Notes under the pieces: model-generated
What the model was told of the DNA's origin: nothing
What the model saw: the letters and a program-made list of their open reading frames with translations, nothing else
Database searches by the model: none
Position numbers and translations under genes: made by a program
Part shown: one piece after another, positions 31,489-40,668 of the stretch
Layout: every line of letters starts with the position of its first letter
Position numbering within the stretch: position 1 is the first letter of the stretch
Assembly (NCBI GenBank): GCA_035504415.1
Contig: DATJRY010000019.1
Coordinates: 122,218 to 186,217 of the forward strand
Reading direction: 5' to 3'
From: Candidatus Sulfotelmatobacter sp.
GTDB taxonomy: Bacteria; Vulcanimicrobiota; Vulcanimicrobiia; Vulcanimicrobiales; Vulcanimicrobiaceae
DNA: 64,000 bases

Positions 31489-31962
31489 TCAGTGTCCTGC
31501 GCCGAGGTGACCGCAGGCTTCGGCGTACGTCGCGCGGCCGGTCGCGTCGCGCACGTCGACGACGTAGTTGCCGGACTCCAGCTCGTTGAGCGGCAGGTTC
31601 ACGATCGTCGAGGACGACTGCGCGTTGTTGCCCGCCTGGTTGATCGGGGTCAGCGCGACGAGCGTGCGAGCGCGCGTGACGGAGTCATAACAGTCCGACG
31701 CCTTGTAGAGCGAGAGCCGCTCGTTGCTCGCCTTGGGGATGGTGACGACGACGCGCGTGCGCGTATGCCCGATCTGGTAGAGCGCGATCGACCCGCTCAT
31801 CGCGCTGCCGTTACGCGCGCTGATGTTGAAGGTGACGGCCTGAGCTTTCGCGGTGGCCGCTCTGGCGGCGTGCACCGCTTGGGGGTTGGGCGTTTGCGCG
31901 AAGGCGGCGGCGGAGAGCGCGGCGGCGAGAAGCGCGGTGGTGGCGATGGCGACGGTACGCAT
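31489..31962 (-). CDS. Small exported protein of unknown function
   Basis: A 157-residue protein with a signal peptide (ending AAAFAQTPN). The mature part appears beta-rich: AVTFNISARNGSAMSGSIALYQIG, then TRVVVTIPKASN, and a late YVVDVRDATGRATYAEACGHLG with two Cys overall (one in ASDCYD, one near the end) that may form a disulphide. No family recognised. An upstream in-frame start would add a few residues only. Confidence 0.6.
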   Translation of the reverse strand: MRTVAIATTALLAAALSAAAFAQTPNPQAVHAARAATAKAQAVTFNISARNGSAMSGSIALYQIGHTRTRVVVTIPKASNERLSLYKASDCYDSVTRARTLVALTPINQAGNNAQSSSTIVNLPLNELESGNYVVDVRDATGRATYAEACGHLGAGH

Positions 31963-31988
31963 GTGCGTCGATTGTACCCGCTCGGCCC

Positions 31989-33644
31989 TCATCGCGGCCA
32001 GGCTCGCTCGAGAATCGCGCCCGTCTGGGCGCTCGGCGGGAGGGTTCCGAACGCGAGCCCGCCTTCGCCGCCGAGTCGGCTGGCGCAGAACGCGTCCGCG
32101 ACGGCGGCCGGCGCGTGCCGCACCAGCAGCGAGGCCTGTAAAACGAGCGCGAGCCGCTCGACGATGCGCCGCGCGCCGGCCTCGACGCCGGCGGGGTCGG
32201 TCGCCGCGAGGTCCGCGCGGAGCGCGGCGGCGGCGGCGTCCAAGCGCCGATCGCTTCCGGCCGCCAGCGCGACCTCGGCGAAGTACGCCTCGCCCGCGGC
32301 CGGCTGACGGCTCAGCGCGCGCAGCAGGTCGAGCGCGTTGACGTTGCCCGAGCCTTCCCAGATCGAGTTGACCGGCGCCTCGCGATAGAGGCGCGGCAAG
32401 ATGCTCTCCTCGACGTAGCCGTTGCCGCCCAGGCACTCCATCGCCTCGCCGGTGTGCACCGGCCCGCGCTTGCAGACCCAATACTTGCCCACCGCCGTGC
32501 CCAGCCGCGCGAACGCGGCTTCGCGCGGATCGTCGGGGGCGCGGTCGACCGCGCGCGCCAGGCGCAGGAAGAGCGCGGTGGCCGCTTCGCTCTCGAGGGC
32601 GAGGTCGGCGAGGACGTTGCGCATCAGCGGCTGATCGGCCAGCAACGCGCCGAACGCGCGGCGATGACGGGTGTGGTGCGCCGCTTGCGCGAACGCTTGG
32701 CGCATCAGCGACGCGGTGCCGGCGATGCAGTCGAGCCGCGTGTGGTTGACCATCTCGATGATGGTGGCGACGCCGCGTCCCTCCTCGCCGATGCGCAGCG
32801 CGATCGCGCTCTCGAGCTCGATCTCGCTCGACGCGTTGGAACGGTTGCCGAGCTTGTCCTTGAGCCGCTGGATGCGGAACGCGTTGCGCGTCCCGTCGGG
32901 CAGCACGCGCGGCAAGAAGAAGCAGGTCAACCCCTCGGGTGCCTGCGCCAGCACGAGGAACGCGTCGGACATCGGTGCCGAGCAGAACCACTTGTGGCCG
33001 GTCAGCGTGTACGTGTCGCCGTCGAACGGCTCGGCGCGCGTCGTGTTGGCGCGCACGTCCGAGCCGCCTTGCTTCTCGGTCATCGCCATGCCGCACAGCG
33101 CGCCGCGCTTCTCGCGCAGCGGTCGCAGCACGGGCTCGTAGGTCGTCGACGTCAGCACCGGTTCGGCCAGCACCGCGAGATCGGGGCGCCGGCGCAGGAC
33201 GGGCACCGAGGCGTACGTCATCGAGATCGGACACCCGTGGCCGGACTCGACCTGCGACCACACGTAGAAGCCGGCGTAGCGCGCGACGTGCGCGCCCTCG
33301 CGCGGTTCGCGCCACGGGCTGCCGTGCAGGCCGTGTGCGATCGCGACCTCCATCAACCGGTGCCAGCTCGGATGGAACGCGACCTCGTCGATGCGGTTGC
33401 CGAAGCGATCGTGCGTGCGCAGCTCCGGCTCGTTGCGGTTGGCCTCGAACCCCCAGGCGATCGCCTCTTCCGAGCCCGCCAGCGTCCCCAGCTCGTGCAG
33501 TCCGGCCTCCGCCCATCCGGCGCCCTCGCGGCGCAGGCCTTCCATGAGCGCCACGTCGGCCGCGGCGACGTCGTACCCGGCCAGCGGCGGCGGCTGATTG
33601 GTCACCTCATGGGTCGCGTGACTCGGCCGGTCGATGGTGTCCAT
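31989..33644 (-). CDS. aidB: AidB-like acyl-CoA dehydrogenase
   Basis: A 551-residue flavoprotein of the acyl-CoA dehydrogenase superfamily. The AidB-type N-terminal extension (residues 1-170) precedes the flavin domain with MAMTEKQGGSDVRANTT and GHKWFCSAP; the C-terminal part contains ECLGGNGYVEESILPRLYREAPVNSIWEGSGNV, typical of AidB and isovaleryl-CoA-like enzymes. AidB in E. coli is induced by alkylation damage and binds DNA. An AlkA-like glycosylase is encoded 3 kb away. No strong promoter clue. Confidence 0.88.
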   Translation of the reverse strand: MDTIDRPSHATHEVTNQPPPLAGYDVAAADVALMEGLRREGAGWAEAGLHELGTLAGSEEAIAWGFEANRNEPELRTHDRFGNRIDEVAFHPSWHRLMEVAIAHGLHGSPWREPREGAHVARYAGFYVWSQVESGHGCPISMTYASVPVLRRRPDLAVLAEPVLTSTTYEPVLRPLREKRGALCGMAMTEKQGGSDVRANTTRAEPFDGDTYTLTGHKWFCSAPMSDAFLVLAQAPEGLTCFFLPRVLPDGTRNAFRIQRLKDKLGNRSNASSEIELESAIALRIGEEGRGVATIIEMVNHTRLDCIAGTASLMRQAFAQAAHHTRHRRAFGALLADQPLMRNVLADLALESEAATALFLRLARAVDRAPDDPREAAFARLGTAVGKYWVCKRGPVHTGEAMECLGGNGYVEESILPRLYREAPVNSIWEGSGNVNALDLLRALSRQPAAGEAYFAEVALAAGSDRRLDAAAAALRADLAATDPAGVEAGARRIVERLALVLQASLLVRHAPAAVADAFCASRLGGEGGLAFGTLPPSAQTGAILERAWPR

Positions 33645-33701
33645 GGCGGGGAGACGTTCGCGGTTCGACGGGCGCCACCGCTCGCTCCGCGGCGGCGTGA
33701 A

Positions 33702-34790
33702 CTAGTCGGCCGTCGTCGGACGGGTGCGCTCCGTCCACGGGTCGACCAGGGTCTTGATCTGCGCGGCGCGGCCTTCGACCATAGGGAGAATGCCGTCGCT
33801 GACGAGCTGGTCGAGCGGGATCGCGACGGGTGCGACGGCGGTCCAGAGCGGTTGATCGATCGCGAGCAGGCGCGCGGCTTCGGGGACGTCGTCGCGGCCG
33901 ATCAGCGCGTTGGTGCCGATCACCTCGAGCTCTTTGACGGTGACGCGGCGGGCGTCGATCGTCAGCGGATGCTTCGCGATGCCGACCGAGACGACGCGAC
34001 CGCCGGGATCGCAGGCGGCGATCGCGCTCTCGTAGCCGGCCTGACTGCCGGTGACCTCGAACACCAGCGTCGGCACGACGCCCAGCGCGTCGAGCCGCTC
34101 GCGCACCGTCGCGGCGTCGGCGGCGTCGATGGTGGCGTCGGCGCCCAGCCGTTCGGCGATCGCGAGCCGGCCGGGCAGCACGTCGGCCGCGATGACGCGC
34201 GCGCCGCCTTCGGCCAACGCGTAGATCAGGAACGCGCCGATCCCGCCGGCGCCCAGCACGAGCACCGTCTCTTCGGGACGCGGCGAGCCGCGGCGCAGCG
34301 CGTGGACGGCGATCGCCATCGGCTGCGCCAGCACGGCGATGTCGTCGGCCAGCCCGAACGGCGCCGCGCGCAGCGCGATGTGGGCGGGGACGCGGACGTA
34401 CTGCGCGAGGCCGCCGTCGCGATGCAGGCCGACGGTCGCGTAGAGCGTGCAAATGCTGGTGCGGCCGGCGCGACACTGCGGGCACTCGCCGCACCAGAGT
34501 GCCGCACCGGTCACCACGGGCTCGCCCTCGGTGAAGCCGTGGACGCCGGCGCCGATCGCGGCGACGCGGCCGGCGAACTCGTGACCGGGCACGATCGGCC
34601 CCAGATGCCCGGTCAGCCCGTGCTTGGCGTGCAGCGGGTACATCTGCGGTCCGGCGACGTACTCGCCGGCGTCGGTGCCGCAGATGCCGTTGGCGTGCAC
34701 GCGCACCAGCAACTCGCCGTGCGCCGGCTGCGGCACCGGCAGCTCCTCGACGCGGATGTCGCGCGGACCGTGATAGACGGCCGCGCGCAT
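33702..34790 (-). CDS. Zinc-dependent medium-chain alcohol dehydrogenase
   Basis: A 362-residue MDR enzyme. The catalytic zinc site is visible in NGICGTDAGEY (Cys) and VPGHEFAGRV (His-Glu); structural zinc cysteines are in LWCGECPQCRAGRTSICT. The NAD(P) loop is VLVLGAGGIGAFL. It would oxidise an alcohol or polyol intermediate. It follows the binding-protein genes by about 16 nt on the same strand, so it is likely the last gene of the transport/oxidation operon. A GTG 12 nt upstream (34802) is an alternative start; ATG is preferred as it matches the usual MRAAVYHG beginning. Confidence 0.85.
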   Translation of the reverse strand: MRAAVYHGPRDIRVEELPVPQPAHGELLVRVHANGICGTDAGEYVAGPQMYPLHAKHGLTGHLGPIVPGHEFAGRVAAIGAGVHGFTEGEPVVTGAALWCGECPQCRAGRTSICTLYATVGLHRDGGLAQYVRVPAHIALRAAPFGLADDIAVLAQPMAIAVHALRRGSPRPEETVLVLGAGGIGAFLIYALAEGGARVIAADVLPGRLAIAERLGADATIDAADAATVRERLDALGVVPTLVFEVTGSQAGYESAIAACDPGGRVVSVGIAKHPLTIDARRVTVKELEVIGTNALIGRDDVPEAARLLAIDQPLWTAVAPVAIPLDQLVSDGILPMVEGRAAQIKTLVDPWTERTRPTTAD

Positions 34791-34806
34791 CGTCTCGCTC
34801 ACGGCG

Positions 34807-36066
34807 TCATCCGCAGCCGTTGCACGGCGGATAGCTGCGCGAGTAGACCGGATGGCTGAGGTACTCTTTCGGCGGCACGTTCCAGAACTGCGAGACGTGC
34901 GGGTAGGTCTGGACGACCGCGTTGACCAGCGCGCCGCCGCGCTGCTCGACCCGGCGCACGTAGATGTTCTGCACCGGATTGCCGTAGGCGTCGAAGGTGA
35001 TCGGGCCCCGCGGCGCGCTGGGGATCGTCGTGTGCTTGAGCGCGCGCAGGAACGCCGGCGTGTTCGACGTGTCGCCGTGGACCGACGCCAGCGCCCGGTC
35101 GAGCAGCGCGGCACCGTCGTACGTCCCCTCGCCGTAGTACGAGGGCACGTGGTGGAACGCGTGCTCGTAGGCGGCGACGAAGGCGTTGTTGACCGAGGTG
35201 TCGAGCGTCGCGCTGTACTGCAGCGCGGTGACGATCCCGACCGCGCCCGGCCCTTCGGCGTCGAGCGTGCTCTCGTCGGTGGTGTTGCCCTGACAGATCA
35301 GCGGCATCTTCAGCCCGAACGCGCGGTACTGGTGAATGAAGTTCACCGCCGCGGTCCCCGAAAAGCTGCACATCACGACGTCGACGTCGCGCGGGATCGC
35401 CGAAAGGTACGGCGAGTAGTCCGACGTCACCGTCGGCGTCCAGACTTGCTTGACGACCTTGCCGCCGTCGCGCTGGAAGGTGTCGACGAACCCGCCGATG
35501 CTCTCCCAGCCGAAGTTGAAATCGTACGCGACCGTGGCCGCGGTCTTGTATTTCAGCACCCGAAACGCGTAGTCGCCGAGCACGTGCGTGGGCTGACTGC
35601 TGGTCCAGCCGGTGCGCACGATGTACGGCGAGGGCGTCCGTTGGGTGAGATCGTCCGACGAGACGATCGGATAGATGGCCGGCATCTTGTGCTGGTCGAT
35701 GTAGGGCACCAGCGCCGAGCCGACGGCCGCCGAGAGCGGTCCGAAGATGACGTCGACGTGTTCCTGTTCGACCAGGCGCCGAATCTCGGTCAAGCCGACC
35801 GACGGGTTTCCTTGCGTGTCGCCCGCGACGATCTGCACCGGACGGCCGCCCAGCTCGTTGCGGTGCTGCGCGAGGTAGAGGTCGAGGCCTTCGCGCATGT
35901 AGGCACCCGGCGCGGCGAAGACGCCGGAGGTCGGGATCAGCACGCCCAGCCGCAGCGGCTTCGCGTCGGCGAGCGCGTGCGGCGGCCGCGCGATCGAACC
36001 CAGGGCGAGCAGCGCGCCGGCGGCGATCGCCGCCGGCACGCGCGACGCCCACCGCGCCCGCCTCAC
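34807..36066 (-). CDS. Branched-chain amino-acid-type ABC transporter substrate-binding protein (second copy)
   Basis: A 419-residue periplasmic binding protein of the Peripla_BP_6 type with an N-terminal signal (cleavage about PHALADAKP). It starts LRLGVLIPTSGVFAAPG and continues with the conserved VDVIFGPLSAAVGSALVPY. It is a clear paralogue of the upstream gene: both end with a PHVSQFW...P..YL..PVY pattern. Its GTG overlaps the upstream stop. Tandem binding proteins probably widen the substrate range of one importer. The C-terminal CNGCG has two Cys. Confidence 0.88.
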   Translation of the reverse strand: MRRARWASRVPAAIAAGALLALGSIARPPHALADAKPLRLGVLIPTSGVFAAPGAYMREGLDLYLAQHRNELGGRPVQIVAGDTQGNPSVGLTEIRRLVEQEHVDVIFGPLSAAVGSALVPYIDQHKMPAIYPIVSSDDLTQRTPSPYIVRTGWTSSQPTHVLGDYAFRVLKYKTAATVAYDFNFGWESIGGFVDTFQRDGGKVVKQVWTPTVTSDYSPYLSAIPRDVDVVMCSFSGTAAVNFIHQYRAFGLKMPLICQGNTTDESTLDAEGPGAVGIVTALQYSATLDTSVNNAFVAAYEHAFHHVPSYYGEGTYDGAALLDRALASVHGDTSNTPAFLRALKHTTIPSAPRGPITFDAYGNPVQNIYVRRVEQRGGALVNAVVQTYPHVSQFWNVPPKEYLSHPVYSRSYPPCNGCG

Positions 36067-37322
36067 TTGATCCCCTGGAACGACTCGGTGTAGACCGGCT
36101 GTTTGAGGTACGTCTTCGGGTTGTAGGTCCAGAACTGCGAGACGTGCGGCCAGGTCTTGGTCACGACGTTCCAGGTCTTGGCGTACTTCGCCGCCGGACC
36201 GCTGGTCGCGACCACGCGGCGCAGGTAGACGTTCTCGACCGGCGCGTTGTAGCGGTCGAGCTCGAGCGGGCCCAGCGGCGAGTCGGCCAGCCGCACGTCG
36301 TGGATCGCGGTCAGCAGGCGCGCGGAGTCGGCGATGTCGCCATGGACGTGGGTGATCGCCATGTCGAGCCACTGCGCGGCGGTGTAGAAGCCCGCGGCCA
36401 TGTACGACGGGAGCACACCCTCGGCGGCGCCGTACTTCAGCTCGAAGCTGCGGGTCGCCGCGTCGTCGCGACCTTCGGCGTAGTGGCCGAAGCTGACGAT
36501 GCCGTCGACGACCTCGGGCGGCATCGATCGGATGTTGGACTGGTCGGTCGTCGTCTCGTTGGCGATCAGCGGGATCTTGTTCTTGAGTCCGAACGAGTTC
36601 CACAGCTGCAGGAAGTGTACCGCGTCCGCGCCGACCATCTCGACGAACACCGCGTCCGGATGCGCGGCCTGCAGGCGGGAGATGTAGGGACTGTAGTCGG
36701 CCGTGCCGAGCGGCGACCACAGCTGGGCGACGATCTTGCCGCCCTTCTCGGTAAAGGTCTGCGCGAAGCCACCCGCGTTCTCGTACCCGAACGCGTAGGA
36801 GTTCGCGATCGTGGCGACGTTCTTGTAACCCTGCTCGGCGGCCCATTCGCCGGCGACGTGCGTCGGCAGGCTCGACGTCCAGCCGGCGACCTTGACGACG
36901 TAGGAGTTGGCCAGCCGCTGCGAGAGGTCGTCGGCCGACACCGTCGGGAGGATCATCGGAACCCGGTGCGCTTCGAGATAGGGCGCGACGGCCAGCCCGG
37001 AGTTGGCGAGATAGGGCCCGACCACGAGCTGCGCACCGTCCTGCTCGACCGCGTGCCGCGCCTGATCGAGCGCGCGCGACGGGTTCGAAGCGGTATCGTA
37101 CACGGTGGTGACGATCGCGTGCCCGGCGACGGAGCTGCCGTGCTCGCTCCAGTACAGGTTCCAGCCGTTGACCATGTCGTGGCCCGCTGCCGCGGCGTTG
37201 CCGGAGGTCGGCGCCAACAGCGCGACCTTGATCGGCGGACCACCGGCGGAGATGGCGGGTGCCGTTTGCACCAGGCAGAGCGCGCAGAGCATGACGAGCG
37301 TCATGCGGAAAGAGTGCTTCAT
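36063..37322 (-). CDS. Branched-chain amino-acid-type ABC transporter substrate-binding protein (first copy)
   Basis: A 419-residue exported Peripla_BP_6 protein. The signal peptide ends about TAPAISAGG; the mature part begins IKVALLAPTSGNAAAAGHD and contains GAQLVVGPYLANSGLAVAPYLEA and TVSADDLSQRLANSYVVKVAG. Ligands of this family range from branched-chain amino acids to amides, urea and aromatic acids; binding residues cannot be assigned reliably. It lies 37 nt after livF and overlaps its paralogue. Confidence 0.88.
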   Translation of the reverse strand: MKHSFRMTLVMLCALCLVQTAPAISAGGPPIKVALLAPTSGNAAAAGHDMVNGWNLYWSEHGSSVAGHAIVTTVYDTASNPSRALDQARHAVEQDGAQLVVGPYLANSGLAVAPYLEAHRVPMILPTVSADDLSQRLANSYVVKVAGWTSSLPTHVAGEWAAEQGYKNVATIANSYAFGYENAGGFAQTFTEKGGKIVAQLWSPLGTADYSPYISRLQAAHPDAVFVEMVGADAVHFLQLWNSFGLKNKIPLIANETTTDQSNIRSMPPEVVDGIVSFGHYAEGRDDAATRSFELKYGAAEGVLPSYMAAGFYTAAQWLDMAITHVHGDIADSARLLTAIHDVRLADSPLGPLELDRYNAPVENVYLRRVVATSGPAAKYAKTWNVVTKTWPHVSQFWTYNPKTYLKQPVYTESFQGIK

Positions 37323-37359
37323 CGACTCGGTCCTTCGTAAGTGCGAGTGTGAGCGGGGA

Positions 37360-38070
37360 TCAAACCCCGAGATACGTCGTGCGAACCTCCTGGTCGTGGC
37401 GGATACGGTCGGGCGCGCCGTCGAACACGACGCGGCCTTTGCTGATGATCGACGCGGTGTCGGCGACGGAGAGCGCGAGCGGCAGGTTCTGCTCGACCAG
37501 CACGATCGCGAGGCCCGTCGCCTTGAGCTCGTGCAGCGCGCGGGTCAGGTCGCGCACGATCAGCGGCGCGAGCCCTTCGGACGGTTCGTCGAGCAGCAGC
37601 AGCGCCGGGTTGGCCATCAGCGCGCGCCCGATCGCGAGCATCTGCTGCTCGCCGCCGCTGAGCTGGCCGCCGTAGTTGGTCGCCCGCTCGCGCAGGCGCG
37701 GAAACATCTCGTAGACGCGCTCGAGCGTCCAGCTCCCGGGCGGCCGGCCGACGCCACCGATCTGCAGGTTCTCGCGGACGGTCAGCGAGGGGAAGACGCG
37801 GCGTCCTTGCGGCACCAGGCCGACGCCGCGGCGCGCGATCGCGTGCGAGGGCAGCTTCTCGATCTGCTCGCCGTTGAAGCGGATCGTCCCGCTGCGCGGA
37901 GGCGTGAAGCCGATGATCGAGCGGATCAGCGTCGTCTTGCCGACGCCGTTGCGGCCGAGCACCGCCGTCACCGCGCCGGCCGGCGCGCGCAGCGTCACGC
38001 CTTGCAAGACGTGGCTGTGGTCGTCGTAGTAGGTGTGGACGTCCTCGACCGCCAGCATCGCGTCCGTCAT
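37360..38070 (-). CDS. livF: Liv-type ABC transporter ATP-binding protein LivF
   Basis: A 236-residue ATPase with Walker A GRNGVGKTT, signature LSGGEQQ and Walker B LLLLDEPSEGLAP. The LivF hallmark EPSEGLAP and the C-terminal VRTTYLGV distinguish it from LivG. It energises import with LivG, LivH and LivM. Its ATG shares a base with the livG stop (TGATG). Confidence 0.93.
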   Translation of the reverse strand: MTDAMLAVEDVHTYYDDHSHVLQGVTLRAPAGAVTAVLGRNGVGKTTLIRSIIGFTPPRSGTIRFNGEQIEKLPSHAIARRGVGLVPQGRRVFPSLTVRENLQIGGVGRPPGSWTLERVYEMFPRLRERATNYGGQLSGGEQQMLAIGRALMANPALLLLDEPSEGLAPLIVRDLTRALHELKATGLAIVLVEQNLPLALSVADTASIISKGRVVFDGAPDRIRHDQEVRTTYLGV

Positions 38071-38834
38071 CAGTCGAGCTTCCCGCCCAGGTAGACGTCC
38101 TGCACGTAGGCGTCGTTGCGAATCTGGTCGATCGGTCCGTCGGCGACGACGCGGCCGTGGTGCAGCACCGTCAGCCGGTCGACGACGTCGAACATGACCG
38201 CCATGTCGTGCTCGATGACCACCATCGTCGTCGAGCGCGCTTCGCGCTTGAGCATGTCGGTCACCAGCTCGGTGTCGCCCGGCGCGAGCCCGGCCGTCGG
38301 CTCGTCGAGCAGCAGCAGGCGCGGCTTCTGCGCGATCGCCAGCAGAATCTCGATTTGGCGCTTCTCCCCGTAGCCGAGCGCGTCGACGATCGTCTCGGCG
38401 CTCGCGGTCAAGCCGACCCGCTCGAGCAGGGCGCGCGCCTCGTCATAGCGGGCGGTCCGCGTGCGGCGCGGCGCGAGCAGCTGGAAACGATCGGACGAAC
38501 CGGCCTGCAGCGCGAGCGCCAGGTTCTCGACGACGCTCAGCTTGGGGAAGAGCGTCGTGGTCTGGAAGGTGCGCGCGAGGCCCAGCCGCGCGCGCTGGTG
38601 CGCGCGCAAACGCGTGACGTCGCGGCCGAGCAGCGTGACGTGGCCGCCCGAGCACGGCAGCTCGCCGGCGATGATGTTGAACAGCGTCGACTTGCCCGCG
38701 CCGTTGGGCCCCAGGATGCCGCGCCGCTCGCCGTGCTCGACCCGCAGCGAGACGTCCTCGAGGACGCTCAGGCTGCCGAAGCGCTTCGAGACGCCCTGCA
38801 GCTCCAAGCACACGCCGTTCGCGTTCGCGGTCAT
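38070..38834 (-). CDS. livG: Liv-type ABC transporter ATP-binding protein LivG
   Basis: A 254-residue ATPase. Walker A is GPNGAGKST, Walker B LLLLDEPTAGLAP, and the LivG-type ARTFQTTTLFPKLSVVENL and C-terminal VQDVYLGG are present. The signature motif is degenerate: the usual LSYGEQR appears as LGYGEKRQIEI. It sits between livM and livF with ATGA and TGATG overlaps, so the subunits are likely made in fixed ratio. Confidence 0.93.
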   Translation of the reverse strand: MTANANGVCLELQGVSKRFGSLSVLEDVSLRVEHGERRGILGPNGAGKSTLFNIIAGELPCSGGHVTLLGRDVTRLRAHQRARLGLARTFQTTTLFPKLSVVENLALALQAGSSDRFQLLAPRRTRTARYDEARALLERVGLTASAETIVDALGYGEKRQIEILLAIAQKPRLLLLDEPTAGLAPGDTELVTDMLKREARSTTMVVIEHDMAVMFDVVDRLTVLHHGRVVADGPIDQIRNDAYVQDVYLGGKLD

Positions 38835-39808
38835 GACGGCTCCAACGGCGCGGGCGCGATGCGCTGGCCTTGCACGCGGCGCGAGAGACGGCGCCCCAGG
38901 CCGACCAGCCCGTCGGGCGCGTACATGACGATGATGAAGTAGATCGCGCCCAAGATCAGCTCCCAGCGCTGGGTGATCGCGGAGAGACCGTTGCTCAGGA
39001 AGACGACGATCACCGCGCCCAGCAGGTTGCCGTACAGCGAGCCGATCCCGCCCAGGATGACGATGATCAAGAACTGGGTCGAGAGGTCGAGCGCGAGGTC
39101 GACCGGGCCGACGAACTGGTTGTACCAGGCGAACAGGACGCCGGCCGCGCCGGCGATCGCGGCCGAGAGCAGCAGCGCGCAGTAGCGGTAGAGCCACACG
39201 TCGTAGCCGAGCGCGCGCATCCGCCGCGGCGTCTCGCGCACGCCCTGCAGCACCAGCCCGAACGGCGAGTGCACGACGGCCCACAGCAGCGCGAGCGCGA
39301 TGACGACGCCGGCCAGGCAGACGTAGTAGTAGGCGGTGTTGCCGGACAGGTCGATCCCGAACAGCGCGGGCCGCACCAGCCCGGTGATGCCGTTGTCGCC
39401 GCCGCTCACGGAGACCCACTGGTAGGCCAGCCCCCAGGCGATCTGGTTGAGCGCGATGGTGATGATGATGAAGCCGGTGTTCTCCGCCCGCAGCGCGACC
39501 AGCGAGAACAGCGCCGCCGTCACCACCGCGCAGGCGATTCCCAGCAGCAGCGGCTGGAAGAAGCCGGTGACGTGGAACCGGGTCGCGGCGATGGCGACGG
39601 TGTACGCGCCGACGCCGAAATACGCCGCCTGGCTGAAGTTGACCAGGCCGGTGAATCCGACCAGCAGATCGAGGCTCATCGCGACCATCGCGTAGATCCA
39701 CGTCTGCGTCAGCAGCGAGACGTAGAAGGTCGGAACGCCCACCCGCGGCAGCGCCAGCACGAGCAGCAGCCCGAGAACGATCGCCAGCCAGCGCGTTCGA
39801 CGGGTCAC
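38831..39808 (-). CDS. livM: Liv-type ABC transporter permease LivM
   Basis: A 325-residue membrane permease with eight to ten helices. LivM features include SLDLLVGFTGLVNFSQAAYFGVGAY and the later LSAAIAGAAGVLFAWYNQFVGP with VILGGIGSLYGNLLGAVIVV, the cytoplasmic coupling region. It forms the membrane channel with LivH. The C-terminus is basic (RRLSRRVQGQ). Overlaps both neighbours. Confidence 0.92.
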   Translation of the reverse strand: MTRRTRWLAIVLGLLLVLALPRVGVPTFYVSLLTQTWIYAMVAMSLDLLVGFTGLVNFSQAAYFGVGAYTVAIAATRFHVTGFFQPLLLGIACAVVTAALFSLVALRAENTGFIIITIALNQIAWGLAYQWVSVSGGDNGITGLVRPALFGIDLSGNTAYYYVCLAGVVIALALLWAVVHSPFGLVLQGVRETPRRMRALGYDVWLYRYCALLLSAAIAGAAGVLFAWYNQFVGPVDLALDLSTQFLIIVILGGIGSLYGNLLGAVIVVFLSNGLSAITQRWELILGAIYFIIVMYAPDGLVGLGRRLSRRVQGQRIAPAPLEPS

Positions 39809-40668
39809 GGGGCGCGGCCGAACAGTCCTTGCGGTCGCAGCGCCATGATCAGCGCGACCGGCACGAAGATGGTGAAGTAGGAGAACTCGGGGAAGAGCGC
39901 CTTGCCGAACGCGTTGACCAGCCCGATCAGCAAACTGCCGACGAGCGCCCCGCTCAAGCTGCCCATGCCGCCCACGATGACGACCGCGAACGCGAGCGGC
40001 AGCAGCTCGCCGTCGAGCCCGGGGTACGCGCTGGTGATCGGACCGCCGAGCAGGCCGCCCGCGCCGGCCAGCAGCGCGCCCAGCGCGAAGACCACGTAGA
40101 ACGCGCGGTTGACGTCGACGCCCAGACCGCGCGTCATCTCCTCGTCGTCGACGGCGGCGCGGATGATCATGCCGAGCATCGTGCGCTGCAGCCCGACGAA
40201 CAGCGCCGCCGCGATCGCCAGGCTGATGACGATCACGGCCAGCCAGTACTCGGGGAAGATCAGCGTGCCCAGCTGCACCGAGCCGGCCAGGAACGGCGGC
40301 GGCGAGATCGACTGCGGATCGCCGCCCCAGATCCAGAGCACCGTGTCGTCGAGCATCAGCGTGAAGCCGATCGTCAACAGCAGCGAGGTCAGCGCGTCGC
40401 GGCGGTAGCGGTGCAGGAAGAGCGCGTACAGCGCCAGGCCGAGCGCCATCGTGACGACGCCGGCGGCGACGCTGGCCAGCCAGAAGTTGAAGCCGTGCGC
40501 GAGCAGCGTCAGCCCGACGTACGCGCCCAGCAAGTAGAACGCGGTCTGGGCGAGGTTGAGGATGCGCATCAACCCGAAGATCAGCGTCAGCCCGGCGGCG
40601 ATCAGAAACAACAGGCTGCCGTAGGCGAGGCCGCCCAAGAAGTTCTGCGCGTAGAAGGCGGCCCCCAT
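39805..40668 (-). CDS. livH: Liv-type ABC transporter permease LivH
   Basis: A 287-residue membrane permease. Typical LivH segments are AGLTLIFGLMRILNLAQTAFYLLGAYV, IIRAAVDDEEMTRGLGVDVNRAF and AFAVVIVGGMGSLSGALVGSLLIG. It pairs with LivM. The start codon ATG overlaps the stop of the upstream dehydrogenase (TGATG), directly linking transport with the catabolic enzymes of the same operon. Confidence 0.92.
   Translation of the reverse strand: MGAAFYAQNFLGGLAYGSLLFLIAAGLTLIFGLMRILNLAQTAFYLLGAYVGLTLLAHGFNFWLASVAAGVVTMALGLALYALFLHRYRRDALTSLLLTIGFTLMLDDTVLWIWGGDPQSISPPPFLAGSVQLGTLIFPEYWLAVIVISLAIAAALFVGLQRTMLGMIIRAAVDDEEMTRGLGVDVNRAFYVVFALGALLAGAGGLLGGPITSAYPGLDGELLPLAFAVVIVGGMGSLSGALVGSLLIGLVNAFGKALFPEFSYFTIFVPVALIMALRPQGLFGRAP

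Noticed and set aside
32454..34859. A plus-strand open frame of about 800 codons across the AidB-like and alcohol dehydrogenase genes
   Set aside because: It spans two clear minus-strand genes and the gap between them, with low-complexity charged composition; it is an antisense shadow.
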